A stretch of 37,781 nt of DNA, from NCBI GenBank assembly GCA_905210995.1, contig CAJLZE010000014.1:1-37781 (forward strand), given 5' to 3'. The notes below the pieces were generated by a model. That model saw only the letters and a program-made list of their open reading frames with translations, did not search any database and was not told the DNA's origin. Position 1 is the first letter of the stretch. Each line of letters opens with the position of its first letter. Both the position numbers and the translations under genes were made by a program. Of the stretch, positions 30,796 through 37,781 are shown piece by piece. This stretch comes from an uncultured Anaerotruncus sp. (GTDB taxonomy: Bacteria > Bacillota > Clostridia > Oscillospirales > CAG-272).

Positions 30796-32994
30796 TCAAT
30801 CCCTGTCGGTGACTTTGTCGCCGACCTTGAAGGGAAGGGTCACGGTGTGTGTTTTCTGCGCGTTGAGGCAGAGTGCCTTCAGCGTGTTGGCAATATAGTT
30901 GTCAGCCGAGTAGTAATAGGTCGAGGTGTTGCCCGAGGACTGCTTTTTCTGTTCTGCCTCCGACGTCGGCCAGAAAGCGACCGGCGCGTGTATCTTGACA
31001 TAAAGATTGAGCTTTACGCCGTCATAGCCGTGGTGAGCCACCTGCATTATGTCGCACGCCAGAAAGTCGCGCTCGGTGCCGTCGGCATTTTTGACCTTTA
31101 CGTCTGCATATCTGCGGTACATACGGTCAGACGCTTTGTCGTTCGAGTCGCCGAGTATCATTATCCGCTGCCCGCCGAGTTCTATCTGAGTCACCATTGA
31201 GGTCTCGTTGAAGTAGTGGATGAGGTTGGGGTAGCTGTCCTCCTGCGTGTAGAGGCAGGTGAGTGCGGCGTTGCGGATATAGTATTTCTGACCGCTGTGG
31301 ATGGTATATTTGTTCTTTATGCCCGCAGCCTGCATTGCCTCGTCGAGCTTGCCGGTGGATATATAGTAGTTCGGGTTATTTGCGTTGTAGACGGAAGATG
31401 CCGCCGGTGTGTTGTAATAAAAGCCTTCGATGGTCACATTGGCGCCGTAATCCTTGCAGAACTGATTGAACAGGGTGAAGTGATCCCAGTGCTCGTGTGT
31501 CAGAAGCCAGCCGGCAATGACTATCTTCTTGTCGGGACGCTCATTCAGCTCGTTGAGGAGCCGGTAGAGCTTTACATGATCGTTGCCTTTGGTGCCGCCG
31601 CCGTCGATGAGCAGGAAGCTGCCGTCCTCGAGCGTGAATATGTAGCACATGCCGAAGTTCCCCGCGGCATAGTTCAGCGACATCTGCGTCATTTTCGGCT
31701 CTGTTATCTTTTCGGTCTTTTCGGGCTCAAAGGCGGGAAGCGTGTACGCTCCCTTGGGGCAGGATATTATGCGCACTGCCTTTTCGTATTCGATAAAGTA
31801 CACGTGCAGCATTCCCGCGTCGGAGGTATAGGTCGCAAAAAGGTTGCCGCCGATGGTGTTCTCCGCCTTTTTTTCAAAGCCCGCGCCCTCAAGCTTGCCG
31901 AGGTATGCGCGGTATGCGTCGGCTGTCGTTTCGGTGTAGTAGAATTCGAGATTGCGGTATCCCGCGTCGTAAGTACCGTAAAGGCTGCCGCCCTCGAACG
32001 CCGGGAAGTCGGTGTATCTTTCCGAATTCTTCTTCGTGCTCTTGGTGCCGCCGATAAGGTCAAGGTGTTTTGCTCCCGAGTCGTCCGTTTTTATGCGCGA
32101 GCCTATCTGACTTACGAACATATCGCAGGCATACCCGATGTCGGTGTCGTTCCAACCGGCGATGACCACCTTGTTGCCCTTTACGGCATAGCCGTATTCG
32201 TCGTAGCCGAGCTCCGAGAGAAATGCGCGGTATTCGTCGCGGTCGGTGGTGCCGACAAGTATCTCGCAGAGGTCTGCCGTCGCTGTGCCGGGGGCTACCC
32301 AGTCGTCGCTGACCTCGGGCTTTGCGCCGAGCTTCTTTTCGAACATATCGCGTATCGCATATGCCTTTGACACTATGTAATCGGTCTTGTCCTTGGTGTC
32401 GGAGGTCTTGAAGGTCGTGTCAAGGTCTTTGGCAAATACGATCTTGTATGTCAGCTTGTTGTCGGAAATAAGATTTGCCATCTCAAGCGGTTCGCTCGTA
32501 TAGCTGAAATTTTCCTTCAGCTTCAGCACACCGTTCTCCGAGGTCGCGGAGGCGATATTGTTGATAAAATATTCGGTGCCGATGATGACCGCGTCATCGT
32601 TCGAGCCGTTGATGACTATCTTGTTGCCGATAACGGCTATCACATAGCGCGCGCCGTCGCCGGTCATGGCGGAGAGCGCCGTTTCCGACTGCGGGCGGTT
32701 CGTGGTGCCTATCAGTATCTCATACGCGCTGTCATCGGGAGAGGTGCCGGGAGCCAGCCAGTCCTCGGTTATCGGCGCTGTTTTGTTGTATCCGCGCAAA
32801 AGATCCCGCACGCCGCACGCCGCGGAGACGACGGCATCCGATGCCTTTGAGGGACGAACGACCGAATATGCGGAGAGATCCAGCTCAATGTCGGGTATCT
32901 CGGGTGTTTTTTCCGGCTTGTTGCACGCGGCTAGCAGGGAAAGAACCGTTGCAAGCAATATGAGCACCGGTATCGTCAGAAATCTTTTTTTCAT
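30796..32994 (-). CDS. Lipoprotein with duplicated N-terminal domain and metallo-beta-lactamase-fold hydrolase domain
   Basis: The 732-residue protein has a signal peptide with lipobox LLAAC (cysteine near 24). Two related units follow, each ending in an EILxGTTxR motif: YEILIGTTNR (near 95) and CEILVGTTDR (near 240), both preceded by DWLAPGT/DWVAPGT. Such units resemble the N-terminal domains of GH67/GH20-type enzymes. A middle region (~315-430) leads to a metallo-beta-lactamase domain with LLTHEHWDHF (HxHxDH, near 505) and later GDSND and VAHHGYDG. ComEC-like lipoproteins of this kind act outside the cell. AAGGAAAAG precedes ATG 32994. The natural substrate is unknown. Confidence 0.78.
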   Translation of the reverse strand: MKKRFLTIPVLILLATVLSLLAACNKPEKTPEIPDIELDLSAYSVVRPSKASDAVVSAACGVRDLLRGYNKTAPITEDWLAPGTSPDDSAYEILIGTTNRPQSETALSAMTGDGARYVIAVIGNKIVINGSNDDAVIIGTEYFINNIASATSENGVLKLKENFSYTSEPLEMANLISDNKLTYKIVFAKDLDTTFKTSDTKDKTDYIVSKAYAIRDMFEKKLGAKPEVSDDWVAPGTATADLCEILVGTTDRDEYRAFLSELGYDEYGYAVKGNKVVIAGWNDTDIGYACDMFVSQIGSRIKTDDSGAKHLDLIGGTKSTKKNSERYTDFPAFEGGSLYGTYDAGYRNLEFYYTETTADAYRAYLGKLEGAGFEKKAENTIGGNLFATYTSDAGMLHVYFIEYEKAVRIISCPKGAYTLPAFEPEKTEKITEPKMTQMSLNYAAGNFGMCYIFTLEDGSFLLIDGGGTKGNDHVKLYRLLNELNERPDKKIVIAGWLLTHEHWDHFTLFNQFCKDYGANVTIEGFYYNTPAASSVYNANNPNYYISTGKLDEAMQAAGIKNKYTIHSGQKYYIRNAALTCLYTQEDSYPNLIHYFNETSMVTQIELGGQRIMILGDSNDKASDRMYRRYADVKVKNADGTERDFLACDIMQVAHHGYDGVKLNLYVKIHAPVAFWPTSEAEQKKQSSGNTSTYYYSADNYIANTLKALCLNAQKTHTVTLPFKVGDKVTDRD

Positions 32995-33062
32995 TTACGA
33001 AACTTTTCCTTCATGTTGTTTCCGGCTGTATAATCACGCGGCCGGTGGAAATAATATGCTTT

Positions 33063-33091
33063 GACGCGCGAGCGTCGGACGCACACGCGTC
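33063..33091. other. Tandem GACGC/GCGTC stem-loops in the coat-gene leader
   Basis: Two adjacent hairpins, GACGC-GCGA-GCGTC (33063-33076) and GACGC-ACAC-GCGTC (33078-33091), lie in the 5' leader of the CotF-like gene, 28 bases before its start. Confidence 0.55.
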
Positions 33092-33118
33092 GGGAAAAAA
33101 GAATAAGGAGAGCAAAAA

Positions 33119-33565
33119 ATGCAGCTTACACAAAAGGAAACAGAGCTTCTCAAGGATCTTGCGGGTCAGGAGCAGCTCTGTGTCGAAAAATACCGCAAGC
33201 ACGCCGCGGACGCGAAGGATCCGGGGCTTTCGGGCCTTCTTTCCTATATCGGCGGGATAGAAGCAGGACACCTCAAAGCGGTGAAAGAAATAAAGAACGG
33301 AGGCGTGCCGACTCTCGGCAGTGCATCTCCCGCACCTGCGATAGGTGAAGCCGCGAACACCGACGCCGAGGCGAAAAAGTGCGATGCCTTCATATGCTCC
33401 GATCTGCTTGCGACCGAAAAGCATGCGTCGCATCTCTACGACACCTGCATATTCGAGTTCGGTCAGCCCGAGTACCGCAAAACGCTCAACCGCATTCAGA
33501 CGGAGGAGCAGGAACACGGCAAGCTGATATACGACTATATGAAGAAAAACGGTATGTATTCGTAA
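33119..33565 (+). CDS. CotF-family spore coat protein (ferritin-like)
   Basis: The 148-residue protein has two helical halves of ferritin-like style. The first is LTQKETELLKDLAGQEQLCV; the second carries the CotF signature DLLATEKHASHLYDTCIFEF followed by RKTLNRIQTEEQEHGKLIYD and MKKNGMY. CotF-family proteins are minor coat components of Bacilli and Clostridia. A glutamate/histidine pattern (TEKHASH, EEQEHG) could bind metal, so a rubrerythrin-like role is an alternative. AAGGAG precedes ATG 33119. It stands alone, with its own terminator. Confidence 0.8.
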   Translation: MQLTQKETELLKDLAGQEQLCVEKYRKHAADAKDPGLSGLLSYIGGIEAGHLKAVKEIKNGGVPTLGSASPAPAIGEAANTDAEAKKCDAFICSDLLATEKHASHLYDTCIFEFGQPEYRKTLNRIQTEEQEHGKLIYDYMKKNGMYS

Positions 33566-33581
33566 GTCGGTATCCACGGCG

Positions 33582-33614
33582 GTGCTGCCGCGCACGGCGC
33601 GGCAGCACTTTTTT
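33582..33614. terminator. Terminator of the CotF-like gene
   Basis: A 12-bp perfect stem (GTGCTGCCGCGC, loop ACG) followed by six T at 33609-33614. It lies between convergent genes; the minus strand lacks a T-run right after the stem. Confidence 0.9.
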
Positions 33615-33618
33615 ATTA

Positions 33619-35460
33619 TCAGTACGCTCTTACCTCGTACACCTTGAAGGCGTCGGCGCCGTTCGTGGCGATGAAGCGGATCTCCACCGTGTCGCACACC
33701 GCGGGCGTGACCTTTACCGTGTCGTGGCGCTGATAGTTTCCGCGCACCTCGGTCTTACCGACTTCCTTACCGTCCTTTTTCAGGATGACGTCATAATCGC
33801 GCACGAGCTCGGGAGCCACGCCGATGCGCTGCTGCGCCTGGCGGTTCGCCGACATGGTGACGCGGATGGGGTAGGCGAAGTTGGAGTCGAAGGTGAGATC
33901 GACCTCCGACACCGTATGCTCGCCGTCAAGTGCGAGCGTGAGTGTTTCGCCGCCCTCGGCGATGCCGTCGGAGATCCATGCGTTCTGCTCGTCGCCGAGC
34001 TGGCGCGACACACCGTTTATCACATTTTCGGGTTCGCCGCCCGCTACGTGAGACGAGGCGGTGACCTTAGCGTTCAGTGCAAAGTCGGCGGGGTCACAGT
34101 TTCTGAATGTGGGCAGGAAGCCGTCGTCACGGAGTATCATCTGCTGAAGTTCGCCGATGTGCGGTGCAAGCTCGCGCGGCTCGCAGTCATACTTGCGGCA
34201 GAGAGACGCAGCCTTACCGACAGCCTCGCCGCCGATGGCGCAGCAGCCGATGATGCGCGTTGAGGCAAGACCGAGCTTTGATGTGCTTATGTCGCGTCCC
34301 GCCATGTAGAGGTTCTTTATGTTCTTTGAATAGTAGCAGCGGTAGGGTATGGTGTAAACGCCGAGGAAGTGATGGCAGTCGGAGGGGAGCAGGTCGAAAT
34401 CGAGCAGACCGTGCGCGGCGTGCAGGTCAACGCACCAGCCGCCGTATGCCACGGCGTCGTCAAAGATGCGGTGATCGAGGATGTCGCTCTCCGTCAGCAC
34501 ATAGTCGCCCATGAGTCTGCGGCTCTCGCGCATTCCGGGCAGCGCGCCGACCCACTGGAGCGCATAGTTTTCGGCTCCGTGATCGCCGCCGTTCTTTATG
34601 TGATCCCAAAGCCCGTAGGCGTAGGCATAAAGATCGTCGCGTATCTTTTCGAAGTCAAGAATTATATCGTCGCCGTCTCCCATGAGCTCGAGCCACCAGT
34701 AGCCGTAATCGACCGCGGCGCAACTGCAAGCCGAAAGGCGCAGCCATTCCTCGGGGTCTGGCGCCATGCTCGCGTCGACCTTCATGGTCTTGGAGTGTAC
34801 ACGATAGCGGAGCTGATGCTCGGTCAGCTTCTTTGCGAATGCGGGCGGCGTGTATTTCACGGGGTGCCCCATGTTGACAGCCTTCATGAGTATCGTGTTG
34901 CCCATGCGCTCGTTGTTTGCTTTTTCGGGCGCGTGAGGCTCGCCGAATTCGTATTTCGATTCGCTGCCTTGTCTGAATTCCGCTCCGGCAAAGAAGCCGA
35001 GCGTGCCGTTGCCGGTGCAGTCGGCAAACACGGGAGCGGTGAAGCGGTACCGCATTTCGGTCGTCTCCTGGAAGCAGCGGATGGCGATTATGCGGTCGTT
35101 GAGAGTTTCGACATCGTACATGGCGGTGTTGAAATAAACGTCGAGCAGCGGCTCGGCTTTTGCCTTCTCAAAAAGCACCGTGTCCCAGAAGGAATAGTTG
35201 AAAGTGTCGTTGTGAGCCTTGTTTTCGGACATAAGCTCATATACGAGACCGCCTTCGGCGTAATCGGGCTGCTTGAGGCTCTGGTCGGCGCCGGAAATAT
35301 GGATCCGTATCTCGCTCGAGGCGTTGCCGCCGAGCACGGGGCGCGCGTGGATGAGCGCCGTGCGCGTTCCGTGGCGTGCCGCGGTTATGGCTGCGCAAAG
35401 CCCCGCCATTCCGCCGCCTACAACGACGAATTCATAATTTTTTTCTTCAAAACGTACCAT
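33619..35460 (-). CDS. FAD-dependent oxidoreductase with C-terminal beta-sandwich domain
   Basis: The 613-residue protein starts with the FAD-binding Rossmann motif FVVVGGGMAGLCAAITAARH and TALIHARPVLGGNASSEIR, as in the FAD_oxidored family of secreted or intracellular sugar-related enzymes. Residues ~350-430 hold the family's second flavin site (KNLYMAGRDISTSKLGLAST, RIIGCCAIGGEAVGKAA). The C-terminal ~150 residues (ALNAKVTASSHVAGGEPEN onward) form a galactose-binding-like/discoidin fold. No signal peptide is seen, so it is cytoplasmic. GGAGAAAGGAAAG precedes ATG 35460. It is divergent from a beta-helix lipoprotein, which fits a polysaccharide-related locus; the substrate is unknown. Confidence 0.82.
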   Translation of the reverse strand: MVRFEEKNYEFVVVGGGMAGLCAAITAARHGTRTALIHARPVLGGNASSEIRIHISGADQSLKQPDYAEGGLVYELMSENKAHNDTFNYSFWDTVLFEKAKAEPLLDVYFNTAMYDVETLNDRIIAIRCFQETTEMRYRFTAPVFADCTGNGTLGFFAGAEFRQGSESKYEFGEPHAPEKANNERMGNTILMKAVNMGHPVKYTPPAFAKKLTEHQLRYRVHSKTMKVDASMAPDPEEWLRLSACSCAAVDYGYWWLELMGDGDDIILDFEKIRDDLYAYAYGLWDHIKNGGDHGAENYALQWVGALPGMRESRRLMGDYVLTESDILDHRIFDDAVAYGGWCVDLHAAHGLLDFDLLPSDCHHFLGVYTIPYRCYYSKNIKNLYMAGRDISTSKLGLASTRIIGCCAIGGEAVGKAASLCRKYDCEPRELAPHIGELQQMILRDDGFLPTFRNCDPADFALNAKVTASSHVAGGEPENVINGVSRQLGDEQNAWISDGIAEGGETLTLALDGEHTVSEVDLTFDSNFAYPIRVTMSANRQAQQRIGVAPELVRDYDVILKKDGKEVGKTEVRGNYQRHDTVKVTPAVCDTVEIRFIATNGADAFKVYEVRAY

Positions 35461-35527
35461 TCTGATCTTTCCTTTCTCCTTCCCGGCGCCGCGGCGCTGC
35501 GCGGGCATCGGGAATATAACATAAAAT

Positions 35528-35556
35528 ATTATCTCATATAATTTTGCTCATGTCAA
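35528..35556 (-). promoter_or_regulatory. SigA promoter of the FAD-oxidoreductase gene
   Basis: Minus strand TTGACA (35551-35556), a 17-base spacer and GATAAT (35528-35533), with TATGA extended -10. It faces away from the beta-helix lipoprotein promoter, whose -35 begins 30 bases to the right. Confidence 0.82.
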
Positions 35557-35586
35557 GCATTTTCGGATGTTTTTATTTGTGCGGGG

Positions 35587-35615
35587 TTGACAAAGCGCCG
35601 TGCGGATGGTAGAAT
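35587..35615 (+). promoter_or_regulatory. SigA promoter of the beta-helix lipoprotein gene
   Basis: TTGACA (35587-35592), a 17-base spacer, TAGAAT (35610-35615) with a TGn extended -10. The ~85-base leader to ATG 35704 contains a hairpin (CGTCTCC...GGGGACG, 35668-35691) near the start codon. Confidence 0.78.
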
Positions 35616-35703
35616 ACAGGAAGATATGCCGACGCTTCACACAAAGCCGGCGAAAAAACAACGAAGGGACGTCTCCGCTGCTTCGGGGACGCTTGATGTG
35701 ACC

Positions 35704-37740
35704 ATGAAAAAAAGAACATTCTGTCTGCTTTTCATAACGCTTCTGTTGCTTGCGGCAGTAGGATTTGCCGCCTGCGGCAAGGACGGCGGGGGTTCCGACA
35801 CAACAGAGTCGTCGGTCGAGGAGACCGTCGATCTCGGCGATCTTGTCGGTACCGAATGCCGAATGGATGCCGGGCAGCTCGGTTGCACGCCTTTTTCGGC
35901 AGAGCCGGCGGACGGTTCGGTCGCCGTGGCAAAGGTGGCTGACCGCGAGCTCATCATAACCGCGGCGGGAGTCGGCAATACGGTGCTGACCGTTAGAAAT
36001 ACATACGGCGAGGAATTCGAGCTCAACGTGTCCTGCACCGTCGCCGACGGCGTGACCGTGAGCGGCAGTTATACGCCGGACGAGGGCTCCGTCAATGTGA
36101 AGGATGTGATGGCGTCCGGCGTGAAGGATGCGACAAAGGCGATACAGCAGGCGATAGACTCGCTGCCGGGCGGCGGAACGGTGTATATCCCGCGCGGCGT
36201 TTATGTGATAAGCCACATCGAGCTCAAAAAAGGCGTGAAGCTGAAGCTCGAGGGGCTTTTGCGCGATTATACCAAGGATTATGTTTCATCCGGCGCTCAG
36301 GGAGCGCTCACACGCGGCGACCTTGCCGTGCTGCGCACCGACGGCAGCACCGATATGTTTCAGAACCACCCGCAGCACACATACGGGCGCGACGGCAGCT
36401 CGGACTTTTCGGTGACCGGCGGTATGCTCGACATGAAGGGCAAGGTGCGCTGCTTCGTGTGGTGCTGCGCCGAGAACGTGCTGCTTAAAAACGTGATACT
36501 CAAGGACTGCCCCAACAACCACGCCATACAGGTGACCGGGAGCCGCAACGTCCGCATAACCGACTGTATGTTTGCCGGCTACAACTACAAGACAAACAAC
36601 ACGACCGCCGAGGTCGTGCAGATAGAGCAGACCCACCCCGGCGCCATCGGCGGGGGCGACAATCCGGTCTCGAAATTCGACGCGGGCGAATTTTATTTCA
36701 GCGCCGACGTTGAGATAAGCGGCTGCTATTTCGGTAAAAGCGACATATACGACGCGCCCACATACGCCATAGGACACCACGGGCAGTCGTATAAGTCCGC
36801 CGTGACAGGGCTGAAGATCACGGGCTGCGTTTTTGACAACTGCCGCTGCTCGGCGATAAGATATCCGGCTTTCAGCAACGTCGAGATAAGCGGGAACAAG
36901 TTCATATCCAACCGCGCAAACAGTGTTTCCACCGAAAAAACTCCGAGCCAGATACATATGATACTTAAAAATTCCGACTCCACGGTAAAGGTGAAAAACG
37001 CCTCCGGCACCGAGGTCACGGCATACTATGCGAAAAAGGATGCCTGCGAGGGATCGATAAATACCGTCATAGAAAACAACGAGTTCGTGTTCGGCGGCAA
37101 CACCAAAATGCGCATGGCGGTGAACGCCGTTTCAAACTCGCTCATCAACGACGCGGAGTACGACTCGAACGCATATTACGTAAGCTGGTACAAGGAGACC
37201 GCAAAGCTTTACCGCGGCTACAGGCTGGTGAAAAACCGCATTGAAAACCTGACCGTCCGCGGCAACAGCATCACGGTCGACGACAAATTCGCCGGCGACG
37301 GATTTTTCTTCGAATTCAGGTTCGTTGACGGGCTTCTTTGTGAAAACAACACCGTAACGGGGCGCGAATACACCTCAAAAGACTCTCTCGGCGGCGTAAA
37401 GGTCGATTATGCGAGGATATCGGGTTGCACTCCGATGGCGGATTACGGTCATAAATACACGATCCCCGTCACAAAGACCTATCTTTCCGGCGTCGTTCTC
37501 GGCGGCGAGGGAGGAATGACGCTGCGCTGCACCGATTCCTCGCTCAGGCAGATAAAGCTCGTCGCAGAGGGCGGCAGGCTCGATATATCCGTCGGCGCCG
37601 ACGGCTCTCTCACCGTTACTCCGGTGGCTGAGAACGGCAAGACGTTCGCGGGCTACCGTGTGGTGTCCGGCACGCTGACGGACAACAGCGGCAAGAAGGA
37701 ATTTTCCGGCGACCTGACCGTATCGGCGGATTTCAAGTGA
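35704..37740 (+). CDS. Lipoprotein with right-handed beta-helix (pectate-lyase/polygalacturonase-like) domain
   Basis: The 678-residue protein has a lipoprotein signal (MKKRTFCLLF... VGFAAC, lipobox cysteine near 24), a short immunoglobulin-like domain (~35-120) and, from ~130 to ~590, a beta-helix: DATKAIQQAIDSLPGGGTVY, IPRGVYVIS and repeated ISGCYF, ITGCVFDN, VEISGNKF, IENNEF turns. The domain entry sequence is typical of GH28/pectate-lyase-like helices (pectinase fold), which bind or cleave polysaccharides. I see no clear GH28 catalytic triad. ATG 35704 is chosen because it begins the signal peptide; an ATG at 35626 with AGGAAG two bases upstream is an alternative. It is divergent from the FAD-oxidoreductase. 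Confidence 0.82.
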   Translation: MKKRTFCLLFITLLLLAAVGFAACGKDGGGSDTTESSVEETVDLGDLVGTECRMDAGQLGCTPFSAEPADGSVAVAKVADRELIITAAGVGNTVLTVRNTYGEEFELNVSCTVADGVTVSGSYTPDEGSVNVKDVMASGVKDATKAIQQAIDSLPGGGTVYIPRGVYVISHIELKKGVKLKLEGLLRDYTKDYVSSGAQGALTRGDLAVLRTDGSTDMFQNHPQHTYGRDGSSDFSVTGGMLDMKGKVRCFVWCCAENVLLKNVILKDCPNNHAIQVTGSRNVRITDCMFAGYNYKTNNTTAEVVQIEQTHPGAIGGGDNPVSKFDAGEFYFSADVEISGCYFGKSDIYDAPTYAIGHHGQSYKSAVTGLKITGCVFDNCRCSAIRYPAFSNVEISGNKFISNRANSVSTEKTPSQIHMILKNSDSTVKVKNASGTEVTAYYAKKDACEGSINTVIENNEFVFGGNTKMRMAVNAVSNSLINDAEYDSNAYYVSWYKETAKLYRGYRLVKNRIENLTVRGNSITVDDKFAGDGFFFEFRFVDGLLCENNTVTGREYTSKDSLGGVKVDYARISGCTPMADYGHKYTIPVTKTYLSGVVLGGEGGMTLRCTDSSLRQIKLVAEGGRLDISVGADGSLTVTPVAENGKTFAGYRVVSGTLTDNSGKKEFSGDLTVSADFK

Positions 37741-37749
37741 TATCACTGT

Positions 37750-37781
37750 AAAAAAGCCCCGTATGCCGCGCTTTGCGCGGC
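37750..37781 (+). terminator. Left part of a terminator hairpin cut by the window end
   Basis: AAAAAAGCCCCGTAT then GCCGCGC-TTT-GCGCGGC (37765-37781). The inner stem is complete; the matching ATACGGGGC and T-run would lie beyond the window. Confidence 0.6.

Noticed and set aside
31216..32370. Plus-strand frame opposite the metallo-beta-lactamase-fold lipoprotein
   Set aside because: Shadow of a gene with signal peptide and metal motifs; no supporting features.
34369..35541. Plus-strand frame opposite the FAD-oxidoreductase
   Set aside because: Shadow frame; the FAD-binding motif on the minus strand is decisive.

Overview
The window looks like a chromosomal segment of a GC-rich, endospore-forming member of the Clostridia (Bacillota), probably an uncultured gut Oscillospirales/Christensenellales-type lineage. 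The evidence is a Spo0A with its conserved C-terminal DNA-binding domain, a SpoVB-type flippase, a SipL-like SPOCS+LysM protein, a CotF-family coat protein, a YhbD-bactofilin operon, and many Gram-positive SigA promoters with 17-bp spacers, several carrying the TRTGn extended -10. Placement below class level is inference.

Layout. 1-2004: start of a GntR regulator (runs off the left edge) and the divergent sipL-like gene. 2068-6930: small-molecule and sugar metabolism: a malate/lactate dehydrogenase-type (Ldh2) enzyme, a PHP-family metallo-phosphoesterase, then a divergent operon with a Gfo/Idh/MocA oxidoreductase, a small repeat-containing protein of unknown function and a sugar isomerase/epimerase-type TIM barrel. 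7066-7302: a stand-alone HPr-like protein lacking the phosphorylatable histidine. 7511-14115: a compact 6.6-kb cassette of seven intact phage-type genes (small and large terminase, beta-rich tail/stabilisation-like protein, portal, scaffold-like, major capsid, head-tail adaptor) with no integrase, replication, lysis or tail-fibre genes. This is the most unusual block. 14155-17891: lipid kinase, cupin, YhbD-like regulator with bactofilin under a repeated palindromic operator, and a membrane-anchored protein.

18019-19351: tRNA-Lys and tRNA-Val bracket a small gene for a resolvase-fold protein without catalytic residues, with degenerate duplications of tRNA 3' ends and terminators on both sides; it looks like an integration scar. 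19446-23870: an L-rhamnose operon (rhaA and a GH106-like alpha-L-rhamnosidase). 24011-26118: CmpB-type membrane protein and SpoVB. 26253-27051: an HTH-MNT/HEPN toxin-antitoxin pair with an operator array. 27113-29285: spo0A and a DUF1385 membrane protein. 29391-32994: two lipoproteins, one with GLUG-type repeats and one with a metallo-beta-lactamase fold. 33119-37740: CotF-type coat protein, FAD-dependent oxidoreductase, and a divergent beta-helix lipoprotein.

Taken together, this is a sporulating, plant- or host-glycan-using anaerobe. The accessory elements are the phage-type packaging cassette, the tRNA-bounded scar and the HEPN/MNT module. Functional calls rest on recognised motifs and gene order; no database search was made.
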